A DNA stretch of 64,000 nucleotides, taken from contig NZ_JACRSE010000001.1 in NCBI RefSeq assembly GCF_014281055.1, positions 186,001 through 250,000 of the forward strand. The letters run 5' to 3'. Source of the DNA: Fluviispira vulneris (GTDB lineage: Bacteria > Bdellovibrionota_B > Oligoflexia > Silvanigrellales > Silvanigrellaceae). Shown here piece by piece: positions 45,058 through 53,774 of this stretch (position 1 is its first letter; every line of letters starts with the position of its first letter). Position numbers and translations under genes: made by a program. Below the pieces are notes generated by a model. The model worked only from the letters and a program-made list of their open reading frames with translations, was not told the DNA's origin and did no database searches.

Positions 45058-46419
45058 ATGCGTCCTTTTTTTAATCTCAAAGCTGTCTCTGAACGGACTT
45101 CCGGTCAAGGCTTTTTCATAGACTCTGTTCCATTGTCACAAATTCTAGGTTTAAGCACAACTCCTGTTTATGTCACAAGTTTAAATGCTATAGAAGAAAG
45201 AATTAGCATTTATAAAAAATCATTGGAAAATTATTTTATAAATCATTCTATTTTTTATGCAATGAAAGCAAATTATGCTGAAACGATTTTGCAGCATATA
45301 GAAGAAACAGGCGCTGGGGTTGATATTGTTTCAATTGGAGAATGGCGTGCTGCGCGGCATGCAGGCTTTTCTCCCCAAAAAATTTGTTTTGCGGGAGTTG
45401 GTAAAAAAGAAGAGGAGTGGATAGAAGCTATCGAAGGAGGAATTGGGTATATAAATGTTGAACATTTAACAGAACTTCAAGATATTCTTAATTACATATC
45501 CACAAATAAATTGAATTTATCGACTCTTCCTATTCTATCCTTGCGCTTAAACCCTTGTGTTGAAGTCAGAACGCATCCCCATCTTAAAACAGGTGCTCTT
45601 GATTCAAAATTTGGCATTTTGTTTGAGCATTTTGTAAACTGGATAAACACTGTCCAACAGAATTTTTCGTCTCAACATGAGTTTGCAAATTGGCTTTCTC
45701 CATTAAAGGGAATTCATGTGCACGTAGGTTCTCAGCTGATGGAAAATAAAATTTTTTCCTTAGTTATTGATAAAGTCCTTGAGTGCGCACTTTTCATGTT
45801 TTCAAAAAATATGCATCCTATGCATTTGGATTTGGGAGGAGGGCTTGGAGTTCCATACGAAGGGGTTCATCCTAGCGGAGATGATATTAAGAAACATATC
45901 GAATTATTTAGTACAATTTTAGTAAATAATATAAAAAAATATGAAATATTACAAGATAAATGGGGTAAAAAATGTGAAAACCTCAATGTATGTTTCGAAC
46001 CCGGAAGAAGCATCGTTGCGAGCTCAACTGTTTTCATAACTAAAGTGCTATATACGAAGCATAATTCTGAAGCTCATCATTTTTGTTATGTTGATGGTGC
46101 TATGAATGATTTTCCACGACCAAGTCTTTATAATGCAAAACATCATTGTGAAGTGATCGATTTTCATGAAATAGAAAAAACTGAAAATAAAGTTCATTGG
46201 AAAATTGTTGGACCTGTTTGTGAAAGTGGTGATTTCTTATCGAGTGATGCATTATTACCAGATCTTAAAAAAAATGACGTAATTGCATTTTTTGAAGCAG
46301 GAGCATATTGTCGTTCTATGGCTAATAACTATAATTTAAGAAAACTTCCATCTGAGATATTCATAAAGGATGGAAAAATAATAAAAATAATCAATAATAA
46401 ATTACCTCCTTTGCAATAG
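45058..46419 (+). CDS. lysA: Diaminopimelate decarboxylase
   Basis: PLP enzyme that forms lysine from meso-diaminopimelate, the last step of lysine synthesis; about 453 residues. The PLP Lys is in YAMKANYAET. Other family marks are DIVSIGEWRAA, HVHVGSQL, LDLGGGLGVPY, FEPGRSIVA, GPVCESGDF (the Cys that acts in trans on the dimer partner) and the terminal FEAGAYCRSMANNYN. THPHLKTGALDSKFGI is the DapDC-type substrate segment, separating it from arginine and ornithine decarboxylases. Start choice: AAAGG is 7 bases before ATG 45058; in-frame codons upstream have no ribosome site. The recombinase gene follows after 26 bases. Confidence 0.93.
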   Translation: MRPFFNLKAVSERTSGQGFFIDSVPLSQILGLSTTPVYVTSLNAIEERISIYKKSLENYFINHSIFYAMKANYAETILQHIEETGAGVDIVSIGEWRAARHAGFSPQKICFAGVGKKEEEWIEAIEGGIGYINVEHLTELQDILNYISTNKLNLSTLPILSLRLNPCVEVRTHPHLKTGALDSKFGILFEHFVNWINTVQQNFSSQHEFANWLSPLKGIHVHVGSQLMENKIFSLVIDKVLECALFMFSKNMHPMHLDLGGGLGVPYEGVHPSGDDIKKHIELFSTILVNNIKKYEILQDKWGKKCENLNVCFEPGRSIVASSTVFITKVLYTKHNSEAHHFCYVDGAMNDFPRPSLYNAKHHCEVIDFHEIEKTENKVHWKIVGPVCESGDFLSSDALLPDLKKNDVIAFFEAGAYCRSMANNYNLRKLPSEIFIKDGKIIKIINNKLPPLQ

Positions 46420-46445
46420 GTTGGTATTTTGGAGAATATTTTCAA

Positions 46446-47420
46446 TTGCTAGATATAATAGAAGATACAAGCGAAAAAAAAGAAATTATTGGTGAAGATA
46501 TATATGAAAAAGTAATTTGGTTCCTCTCAACTTTTAGAAGTAAAAATACGAGAGAATCGTATGAAAATGATCTGCAAGATTTTTTTTATTTCTGCTTTTT
46601 TAATTTAAATTGCAAAATAATTGAATTAAACCAGATTACAGAGCGGATTATCTTATTGTGGAAATATGATATATCAAAATTAAAACCTGCGACTGTACGA
46701 AGAAAATTATCATCACTGTCTTCGTTTTTTAATTTTCTAGTCAAAAGAAAATTTTATGATAGAAATATAATGATATTAGTTAAGAGATCAAATGTAAGTA
46801 AAGAAAGTAAAAAAAATATACTGACTTTAAATGAAGTCATACAAGTCATAAATCACCTTCATTCAAAATGCTCTGAATACAAACACAAAAATTTTCGCCT
46901 TTATGGAAATTGGCGCTTACGCTATACAGCTTTATATACGTTGTTCACTGTTGGAATGCGAGTTGATGAACTTTGCTTATTAAAAATAAACTCCTTAGAA
47001 AAAATTGGAGATGTATGGCGTTTAAATATGTTAGCAAAAGGAAATATCCAACATAGTCCCATTATCCATTCTGAAACAGCGGTTGTTTTAATGGATTATA
47101 TAAAAGAATTTCGTTCTGGAGCTACATATGATGAGCCCCTGTTGATAAGAACACAGGCAACTAAAAAATTGACAAGATTAAGTCGTTCATCAATTTATGA
47201 TATGGTTAAAATTAGTGTAAAAAATGCCGGAATTTCTAAGGAAATGAGCCCACATAGTTGCCGTGCAACTCTTGCATCGCTTTTACATCAAAATGGTGTT
47301 CCCATAATAGAAATAAAAAATCTTTTAAATCATAAATTAGTGACTACGACTGCAATTTATTTAAAAAACACGAATGAAGAGCTACAAGCTGCAATCAAAA
47401 AATTTGAATTATTTGATTAA
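46446..47420 (+). CDS. Tyrosine recombinase, XerC/XerD-like
   Basis: Site-specific recombinase of 324 residues. The N-terminal SAM-like core-binding domain (FRSKNTRESYENDLQDFFYF, about 30-115) is followed by a catalytic domain with VGMRVDELCLL (Arg I), PHSCRATLAS (His and Arg II), LNHKLVTTTAIYLKN (His and the nucleophile Tyr). All catalytic positions are present, so it is probably active. The start is TTG 46446, with GGAG 11 bases upstream. It is separated from lysA by 26 bases. No attachment-site repeat, excisionase or phage gene lies near, so a chromosome-dimer-resolution role is as likely as a mobile-element origin. Confidence 0.85.
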   Translation: MLDIIEDTSEKKEIIGEDIYEKVIWFLSTFRSKNTRESYENDLQDFFYFCFFNLNCKIIELNQITERIILLWKYDISKLKPATVRRKLSSLSSFFNFLVKRKFYDRNIMILVKRSNVSKESKKNILTLNEVIQVINHLHSKCSEYKHKNFRLYGNWRLRYTALYTLFTVGMRVDELCLLKINSLEKIGDVWRLNMLAKGNIQHSPIIHSETAVVLMDYIKEFRSGATYDEPLLIRTQATKKLTRLSRSSIYDMVKISVKNAGISKEMSPHSCRATLASLLHQNGVPIIEIKNLLNHKLVTTTAIYLKNTNEELQAAIKKFELFD

Positions 47421-47569
47421 AACTATAAAGATTTTAAAATCATGACTTTATGAATGAGTTCATGATCTTCTGCTTACTGTCAAATAAAAAGACAATCAAA
47501 ATCAAAATTGTAATTAAAAATCTATTGTCGTATAGAAAATTTGTCTTATTTACTGAGTAAGGAAGAACC

Positions 47570-48628
47570 ATGATTGGAGTGGATCAAATAAGTAACCGGA
47601 ATATTTTAAAATTAGTCAGGATTCAAACCGCGCTATTATTTTTAATGAGTTTACCTGTATTTGCTAAGACGAATGATATTCTAATCAATGTTTTTTTTAA
47701 TGATAAAAATGTGCTCATAGAAAAATCAGAGAGTGATTTTCTTGTGCCAGTAAATGAAGAAACCATCAGAGAAAGCTTTGCTGTTTTTTCTGAACATAAA
47801 AATTTTACCCTTGATGATTCTAAAGTCCGCATAGAAAATATATCAGAATTTAAGGTTTGTGATAAAGCAATTGAATTTCATAAAAAAACGATATCATTTC
47901 ATGATCCTGATAAATTATTAGAAACCTATACTCAATGTAAATATAAAATTACAAATAATAAAACAAAGCAGTCCGTATTTTTAAGGATTGGTTTAAATAG
48001 GACATTTCGCTCATGGTGTAGAAAAAAAGACACTTCAAGTTTTGAAATCAAAAAGACTGTAGATGCAATTCTAGATATTCTTCACGTGAAGTGTTGCAAT
48101 GATTATTCTGTTAAAAAGTCCTTAGTTATAGCAAAGATGTTAAATTTAGCTGATAAGAAAATTGTTGATGTTTCGCCTGTAGGGAGTTTTACAAATTTAC
48201 GAGCCCTCTGGCTCAATGATAATTTAATTTCGAACATAACCCCTTTGACTTCATTAAAAAACTTATCTGTTATAAGCTTATCAAATAATAAACTTTCAAG
48301 TATTCAATCGATAAAATATTTAAAAAATTCTCGTTGGGTATTTTTAAATCAAAATCATATCACAAAAATAAATGCGATAACAAAACTCGAAAATATGAAA
48401 GTTTTTACAGCAGAAAATAATGATATTATTGATATTTCACCTCTCCTTAACTTAAGAATGGATGTTAAAGTTAAAATAGATGGCAACCCATTCGATAAGA
48501 AAATTTGCAAAGATTTTTTAGCAAAAAAATCTTCAAACTTACATAAAGATTTATTAAATGATATTTGTCACGATTATATAAAAATAGTTCCTGCAAAAAT
48601 TGCTAAGATACAACAAAAAAGTTTATAA
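47570..48628 (+). CDS. Exported leucine-rich-repeat protein (internalin-like repeats)
   Basis: The 352-residue product has a signal peptide (ALLFLMSLPVFAK) and an N-terminal domain of about 160 residues with Cys pairs. About four to five LRRs of the 22-residue SDS22/internalin type follow (about 195-305): NLADKKIVDVSPVGSFTNLR, ALWLNDNLISNITPLTSLKN, VISLSNNKLSSIQSIKYLKN, VFLNQNHITKINAITKLENM. A short C-terminal cap with Cys follows. Such repeats bind proteins at the cell surface or in the periplasm. No anchoring motif is seen. Its stop is 1 base from the convergent cytochrome gene. Ligand unknown. Confidence 0.8.
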   Translation: MIGVDQISNRNILKLVRIQTALLFLMSLPVFAKTNDILINVFFNDKNVLIEKSESDFLVPVNEETIRESFAVFSEHKNFTLDDSKVRIENISEFKVCDKAIEFHKKTISFHDPDKLLETYTQCKYKITNNKTKQSVFLRIGLNRTFRSWCRKKDTSSFEIKKTVDAILDILHVKCCNDYSVKKSLVIAKMLNLADKKIVDVSPVGSFTNLRALWLNDNLISNITPLTSLKNLSVISLSNNKLSSIQSIKYLKNSRWVFLNQNHITKINAITKLENMKVFTAENNDIIDISPLLNLRMDVKVKIDGNPFDKKICKDFLAKKSSNLHKDLLNDICHDYIKIVPAKIAKIQQKSL

Positions 48629-48629
48629 G

Positions 48630-49667
48630 TTACCACCAAAAACGAGTTTTAAATGGGCCAAATTTGGCTCTGCTATACTCATTTTTGTCTTTAAAATTTT
48701 CAGGAATAGCAAATCCTTCTGGTCTAAATTCTTTAAGTGGATATAATAATTCTCGGTTTTTTTCTTTTCTTCGTGATAAACTATGATTTACATATGCAGA
48801 TATATCGTAAGCATCATCTATTTTAAGTAAAGGGTTTTCATGCGTCGCACCATTTGGCATATTTGTGTATAAAAAAGAAGTTAAAAGTGGAATCATATAC
48901 ATATGTCCACCATCACTGTAAGTATCATTGCCAGCGATCGGTGGAAATATATATCCTTCGCCTTTGTCAAAATTGGGTTTTTTAATGCCCAAACCTTCAG
49001 AACCATGGCAGCTTGAACAGTGCATGTTATAAAGTTCTTTGCCTTTCACAGGATCTGCTGCTCTCTTAGGCAAATGAATATTATTATCCAACTTAGTAAA
49101 GTTCATATTCATATTTGGAATTGTTTTCGTTCCAAGCCAATTTATATATGCGACTATAGCAACCATTTCTTTCGAATTATCTGGCATTTTTTGTGGGTTT
49201 GTTCCAAGCATTCCGCGTATAATTGTTTCAATGGATTTTACAGTCATCGATTTAATATCAAGTTGCGGAAACTCATTTTTACTATTTATCCAAGGAATTG
49301 AAAACTTTTTAGTGCCAGGTAAGCCACTTGGTCCTATTTGATGGCAGTGCACACAGTTCAAATTATTTGCAGAAATTCTTAAATTCTTATTTTGAGCGTT
49401 TGGTCCGATTAATTGTGAAGTATCTGTTACTAAACTGATACCATAACGAATGAGCTCGCCTTCTTTTCCTTTTGGAATATCATTTTTATTCGGTTCAACC
49501 CAGTTTTGTTTTTTCCGTTTCTCAGTCATTTCAATAAGTTTTTTAGCTTCTGCAAATTGAGTGATTTTTGTTCCAAGTGGGTATTTTTTTAAATCCCAAG
49601 AATTTTGGGCAAAGCAAGAAAAAGAAATTAAGCTAATGAGCGTGAAAGAAACTTTGTATGCTTTCAT
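48630..49667 (-). CDS. TsdA-like dihaem cytochrome c
   Basis: Periplasmic dihaem cytochrome of 345 residues with a signal peptide (SLISFSCFAQ). Haem sites are CVHCH (residues 105-109) and CSSCH (217-221). Flanking blocks resemble thiosulfate dehydrogenase/tetrathionate reductase TsdA: GELIRYGISLV before haem 1, VAIVAYINWLG between the domains, and YIFPPIAGNDTYSDGG followed by FLYTNMPNGA, whose Met could be a distal ligand, in domain 2. Whether it oxidises thiosulfate or reduces tetrathionate cannot be read. No sox or other sulfur gene adjoins. It is monocistronic, convergent with the LRR gene. Confidence 0.78.
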   Translation of the reverse strand: MKAYKVSFTLISLISFSCFAQNSWDLKKYPLGTKITQFAEAKKLIEMTEKRKKQNWVEPNKNDIPKGKEGELIRYGISLVTDTSQLIGPNAQNKNLRISANNLNCVHCHQIGPSGLPGTKKFSIPWINSKNEFPQLDIKSMTVKSIETIIRGMLGTNPQKMPDNSKEMVAIVAYINWLGTKTIPNMNMNFTKLDNNIHLPKRAADPVKGKELYNMHCSSCHGSEGLGIKKPNFDKGEGYIFPPIAGNDTYSDGGHMYMIPLLTSFLYTNMPNGATHENPLLKIDDAYDISAYVNHSLSRRKEKNRELLYPLKEFRPEGFAIPENFKDKNEYSRAKFGPFKTRFWW

Positions 49668-49760
49668 AAAACATCCTATTTTTTAATATTTTATTTTAAC
49701 AAAAAAATATAATATTAAAAAGTTGGATATTTGTAGTTCTATTAATCAATATTTTGACTG

Positions 49761-51662
49761 TTAAGGAACAGGCAAACCATTTTGTTTCATAATAAAGAGG
49801 GCATTTGTTGTCGGACATGGTCCCTCTTTAATTAGATAGTCAAATGCAAGTGCTTCGCCCTCAATATGTTCTCTAAAGTGCATATTGATTAAACGATTAT
49901 CATTTTTATCGAGTTCTGTTAAAGCCAAATCATGCGTCGAGATAAAACCAAATGAATTTTTTTCAAATAATGCATGTATTATATGCCAGCTGCCAATATA
50001 ACGTTCTTTGTTATTTGTTCCTCTAAAAATTTCATCGATTAGGAAAAAACCAGGATTTTTATTGTTTTCTGTAAGAGAATTTAAAATAAAATGCAATCTT
50101 TTCACTTCTGCATAAAAATAACTCGTACCATCGGACAGAGAGTCATCAATGCGTATTGCGCAGAGAAGTCGAAAGGCAGGGAAAATGAATTTATCAGCAA
50201 AGACAGGAGCCCCCATATTTGCAAGAACAATATTTGTGCCAAGAGTTCTTAAAAAAGTACTTTTGCCAGCCATATTACTACCGGTGAGCAATACTACAGG
50301 AGAGTTTTTATTTAATTTTATTGAGTTGCAAATTCGCTTATGAGTCGCAATTAAAGGGTGTCCAATATTTTCGCATTCAATCTGCTGATTATTTGCCTGT
50401 GTTCTTTCAAATAATGAGAGAAAACGGCTTTTTGGATTTTCACTTGCTAAGCGAGCAAAACTTGCTATGAGATCAAAATCATTCAATTCATTTTCCCATA
50501 ATTTAAGTTTAGCAATGAAATCTTTAATTTTAAATTGTAAAATAAGACAGACGAGAGCATCAAAAGGGAGAAAAATATGTAATGTCACCCAAAAAATAGG
50601 ATTTCCTCGTAATGAAACAATATCTAGTAATAGATTTAAGGATTTTATTTGTCTTTTAGCATTTTTTTTCAGAAATGAAAATTGCAATTTTTCAGCTAGA
50701 GATTCATTCTTATTTAAGTTTGCTATTATTTCTTGAATTGTTTTTGAGGATTGAGAAACTTTTGTTGCTAATTGAGTTATGGGAGAAAATATTATTGCTC
50801 CAAAAATAAGAAATCCAGTATAGAGAAAAATTGGATTTAAAAATGCTTCGGTATTCCCAGTCATTAAAAATTGCTTAAAAGAAGGTAAAAGAATGACAAA
50901 CCATGCAAGAATACTTCCAAGTGCATAAAGAATACGAAATGAATTTAAAAAGAAAGTATCATTTTCTGACTTTCTATTTAGTTCATCACTTTCATTTTCA
51001 ATCTTTTTTTCATTCAATTTATAATAATTTTGTAAAAAAGATTCATTTAATCTCATTGCTTCAAAATGTCTTAAAAGTTTTGTTTTTGTTGTTAAAGTTT
51101 GAGCTTTATTTGAGCGTGCTATAACAGTGTTAGCATCTTCAGGCTGAATACCTGACTCTAATAAGAGGGAAAATAGCTTTTCTGAACCACTTTTAGTTGA
51201 GCAGGTGTCTAACAAGGAATAGAGTTGGGTGTGAATATCAAGATCAGAGGAATAGACGTGGGCATTTGGAACTTTTATACATTCATCATGCCAAGGCGAC
51301 TTATGAGATGCAATAAATGCAAAATCTCTTTGTGACCTAGCTTCGGATAGATTGTAGCTTAATGCTAAAGCTTTCCATTTTTTTTGCTTAGCTTGGATAG
51401 CATTGTGTGCCCATGAAGTTATTAAGCAAAAGAAAAGAAAGAGAATAATAAGAGTAAAAATCGTCGTAGAGCTCGATTTTTGAGCATAATTTACAACTAT
51501 TGCTAAAATTGTGATGGTGCTGATAAGGCGAAAGAGCGCGAAGCGATTGTCTAAGGTTTTGAGTTTATTATAATAGTTTAGAGCACGCTCCTGTGCCCGT
51601 ATAAAAGGTGACATTTTCCCATAGTATTTTATGTCATTATTTTTAAGTAGATCTTCGTTCAT
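49761..51662 (-). CDS. Membrane-embedded MutS-like ATPase
   Basis: About 633 residues. The N-terminal 300 residues contain hydrophobic helices in two groups (FRLISTITILAIVVNYA, FTLIILFLFFCLITSW; ILYALGSILAWFVILLP, FLYTGFLIFGAIIFSP). The C-terminal part has a MutS-type ATPase: Walker A LTGSNMAGKSTFLRTLGTN, Walker B FFLIDEIFRGTNNKERY, then HIIHALFEKNSFGFISTHDL. The MutS mismatch-recognition domain I (Phe-x-Glu) and the MutS2 Smr domain are absent, so it is not a housekeeping mismatch sensor. The start is uncertain: ATG 51662 is preferred to GTG 51677, but neither has a strong ribosome site. Function unknown. Confidence 0.75.
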   Translation of the reverse strand: MNEDLLKNNDIKYYGKMSPFIRAQERALNYYNKLKTLDNRFALFRLISTITILAIVVNYAQKSSSTTIFTLIILFLFFCLITSWAHNAIQAKQKKWKALALSYNLSEARSQRDFAFIASHKSPWHDECIKVPNAHVYSSDLDIHTQLYSLLDTCSTKSGSEKLFSLLLESGIQPEDANTVIARSNKAQTLTTKTKLLRHFEAMRLNESFLQNYYKLNEKKIENESDELNRKSENDTFFLNSFRILYALGSILAWFVILLPSFKQFLMTGNTEAFLNPIFLYTGFLIFGAIIFSPITQLATKVSQSSKTIQEIIANLNKNESLAEKLQFSFLKKNAKRQIKSLNLLLDIVSLRGNPIFWVTLHIFLPFDALVCLILQFKIKDFIAKLKLWENELNDFDLIASFARLASENPKSRFLSLFERTQANNQQIECENIGHPLIATHKRICNSIKLNKNSPVVLLTGSNMAGKSTFLRTLGTNIVLANMGAPVFADKFIFPAFRLLCAIRIDDSLSDGTSYFYAEVKRLHFILNSLTENNKNPGFFLIDEIFRGTNNKERYIGSWHIIHALFEKNSFGFISTHDLALTELDKNDNRLINMHFREHIEGEALAFDYLIKEGPCPTTNALFIMKQNGLPVP

Positions 51663-51896
51663 TGTCGGTTCTTTCACTCAGGAAAATTAAAAAAAATTAA
51701 ACGATTCAACCTTTTGAAGCTTACAGAGAAATTATTGTAAGGACAACACCGTTGTCTTTTAGACTCTCAATGATTAATATTTAGACAGATAACATTAAAG
51801 TGTCTAGAGTATATACAGTTTTATTGAAAAATTACCTTTAAAAGACAATATAAATATAGCTTTATCAATGGCACAATATTTGCTATATAAATAAGC

Positions 51897-51919
51897 ATAA
51901 GCTTGCTTCCTAAGCTTAT
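51897..51919 (+). promoter_or_regulatory. 5' leader hairpin upstream of the lysozyme-like gene
   Basis: ATAAGCTT and AAGCTTAT form an 8-bp perfect stem with a 7-base loop, ending 43 bases before ATG 51963. It lies downstream of a weak promoter candidate (TTGAAA 51824, TATAAA 51849, spacer 19). It may be an mRNA-stabilising leader or an operator; the assignment is tentative. Confidence 0.4.
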
Positions 51920-51962
51920 AAGCATTTAACACTCAATTTTAAAACCTCATAAAGGATATTAA

Positions 51963-52433
51963 ATGAAATTGTTTTTTACTATATTTTCGATTTTATTGAG
52001 CTTTTCTTCTTTTGCAATGCCATTAAAAAGAAAAGATATCAAAACAAATCGTCAGTTAACAAAAGAGCAGGTGGCCAATACATTGGAACGTGCTGGTTTT
52101 CCTCGTGAAATAGTACCAGTTGTCACCTGTATTGCTGAATTTGAATCAAATTTTAATCCTAAAGCGATTAATAAACACAACACGAATAACACCAAAGATC
52201 ATGGTTTATTTCAAATTAATGATATTTGGATGGCAAAATGTAAAATGTCGGCAAAAGATTTGCAAAATCCATTCATGAATGCCAGATGTGCTTTTAAAGT
52301 TTACCAGCAACAGGGATTGACGGCTTGGGTGACATATAAGAAATTTAAGAGAACTTGCCTCTCTTATCAAATTCCAAACTATAGCACAACTCATTTAGCT
52401 GACGTTATTGTGCAAAATAATCAGTTGATGTGA
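51963..52433 (+). CDS. Secreted c-type-lysozyme-like protein
   Basis: Secreted 156-residue protein with a signal peptide (MKLFFTIFSILLSFSSFA). The core resembles animal c-type lysozyme (GH22): TCIAEFESNFNPKAINKHN, then TKDHGLFQINDIW. Glu61 aligns with hen Glu35 and Asp79 with Asp52 (one insertion). Four Cys (56, 93, 109, 132) fall at positions matching the C30-C115 and C76-C94 disulfides, and AWVTY near the end matches AWVAW. The alternative is the GH23 lytic-transglycosylase branch of IpgF/IagB proteins, which share ESNFNPKAIN and the QIN motif. Either way it should cleave peptidoglycan. The ATG follows AAAGGA. A strong terminator follows, so it is a single gene. No immunity protein is visible. 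Confidence 0.72.
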   Translation: MKLFFTIFSILLSFSSFAMPLKRKDIKTNRQLTKEQVANTLERAGFPREIVPVVTCIAEFESNFNPKAINKHNTNNTKDHGLFQINDIWMAKCKMSAKDLQNPFMNARCAFKVYQQQGLTAWVTYKKFKRTCLSYQIPNYSTTHLADVIVQNNQLM

Positions 52434-52478
52434 TAGAGAATATCTGACATCTGACCTTTATTGATTTAGAGTATTATT

Positions 52479-52516
52479 AAAGGAACGCGCTCCGGCGTGT
52501 TCCTTTATTTTTTTTT
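52479..52516 (+). terminator. Rho-independent terminator after the lysozyme-like gene
   Basis: AAAGGAACGCGC pairs with GCGTGTTCCTTT (one G-T wobble) around a TCCG loop, then a T-run to 52516. Very strong. Confidence 0.95.
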
Positions 52517-52528
52517 ATGGAGAAAAAA

Positions 52529-52888
52529 ATGCAAAAAAATATTTTTTCCATTTTAGCAGGAATATTTAGTTTTATTGCTCTTGTTATAGGGGTATTAAAA
52601 TTATTTCCCCATTTTCAAAAAGGCTCACCCGATCAAACTTGGATTTTTTTAATAATCACAGTTTGTCCTTTAATGACTTTAATTTATTCAATCGCAGGGA
52701 CTGATGAAGAATCAAAGTCGGTTTCTCCCAATGCTTTTAGCCTTGTATTAACGGTACCTAGTATCGTAGCTGCATTGTACTTACATCTTTGGGTAAGTGT
52801 GTTTTGCATGCTTCTCGTCGCAATTTTTTCTTTAAGACAATTACTAAAAAATGACAATGAAAGTAATGGTAGCTCGCATCATCATTAA
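52529..52888 (+). CDS. Small multi-pass membrane protein, function unknown
   Basis: Not recognised. The 119-residue product has three or four hydrophobic helices: FSILAGIFSFIALVIGVLKL, WIFLIITVCPLMTLIYSIAG, SLVLTVPSIVAALYLHLW and VFCMLLVAIFSLRQLL, then a short hydrophilic His-rich tail. Start choice: ATG 52529 has GGAG 7 bases upstream; the ATG at 52517 is itself part of that GGAG site. It lies 18 bases before the HDOD gene, possibly cotranscribed with HDOD and CheR. Confidence 0.65.
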   Translation: MQKNIFSILAGIFSFIALVIGVLKLFPHFQKGSPDQTWIFLIITVCPLMTLIYSIAGTDEESKSVSPNAFSLVLTVPSIVAALYLHLWVSVFCMLLVAIFSLRQLLKNDNESNGSSHHH

Positions 52889-52906
52889 TTAGGAAAGACC
52901 TTTATT

Positions 52907-53755
52907 ATGAAAATGCATCTTCCTGAAGGTTTTAAGCTCCCTGCAATGCCTCAAATAGCAAGAGAATGCCTTGTTTATTTGTATAATCCTAACGCAGATA
53001 CGGGTGTTCTTTCAAAGTCATTAGCACGGGATATTGGAATTTCAGCAAGTATTTTAAAACTCGCAAATTCATCGCAATTTCTATTAGGAAAAGGCGCGCC
53101 AACCAGTGATTTAAATACAGCTATTATGAGAATTGGTCATGATAGTTTAAGACAACTTATGATCCTTCATGCTCTTGAGGAGACTTTTGTTTTTAAAGAC
53201 TCCATGTTTTTTGATTTTAAAAGTTTTACGAAGCATTGCTCATTTGTAAGCTTATTGTGTACTGATTTTGCAAAAAAGATAAGTCCAGATTCTATTGCTG
53301 ATATCCAAATGGCAGGCCTAATGCATGATGTGGGTTTGGCTATTATGGGAAGTTTATTTCATGAAAATTTAACCATGATGGTAAAATTTTGTTTTGAAAA
53401 TAAAATTGATTTTGCCACAGCAGAGTCTCAATTAGGACTTGAATCTCATTCAAAGCTTGGATCAAGAGCTCTTGCTACCTGGGAAATCCCTGACCGTGTC
53501 AAACTTATTGTAAGTTTACATGATTCGAGAAAACCAGAAGATAGAAAAGATCTTGAACCAGAAACTGCAAAATTACTTGATATCTTGATTTTATCAGACA
53601 TCCTTGCGCACAGTTATGGTTTTGGTTTTAAAGAATATAAACGTGACACTCGTATTGAACTTTCCATGCTAAAGAGAATGGGACTCACTGCCGATGATGT
53701 GAAAGAAATAGTGAAAACTGCATTAGAAACGGAAGCTGCGTTGCACTCTTCTTAA
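52907..53755 (+). CDS. HDOD-domain signalling protein
   Basis: The 282-residue protein is almost entirely an HDOD domain: MHLPEGFKLPAMPQIARECL, DIGISASILKLANSSQFLLG, TAIMRIGHDSLRQLMILHAL, then DIQMAGLMHDVGLAIMGSL, keeping the His-Asp pair, and ALATWEIPDRVKLIVSLHD. HDOD proteins act in motility, stress and cyclic-di-nucleotide signalling, often as non-catalytic adaptors. It is followed after 19 bases by a CheR-type methyltransferase, so the pair probably acts in one chemotaxis-like or adaptation pathway. The input and output partners are not in view. Confidence 0.9.
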   Translation: MKMHLPEGFKLPAMPQIARECLVYLYNPNADTGVLSKSLARDIGISASILKLANSSQFLLGKGAPTSDLNTAIMRIGHDSLRQLMILHALEETFVFKDSMFFDFKSFTKHCSFVSLLCTDFAKKISPDSIADIQMAGLMHDVGLAIMGSLFHENLTMMVKFCFENKIDFATAESQLGLESHSKLGSRALATWEIPDRVKLIVSLHDSRKPEDRKDLEPETAKLLDILILSDILAHSYGFGFKEYKRDTRIELSMLKRMGLTADDVKEIVKTALETEAALHSS

Positions 53756-53774
53756 CACAAAAGGAAACTGAGCT

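Noticed and set aside
46446-47420. Integrated prophage or genomic island marked by the recombinase
   Set aside because: No att-like direct repeats, tRNA, excisionase, phage structural or toxin genes are nearby, and the neighbours are housekeeping genes.
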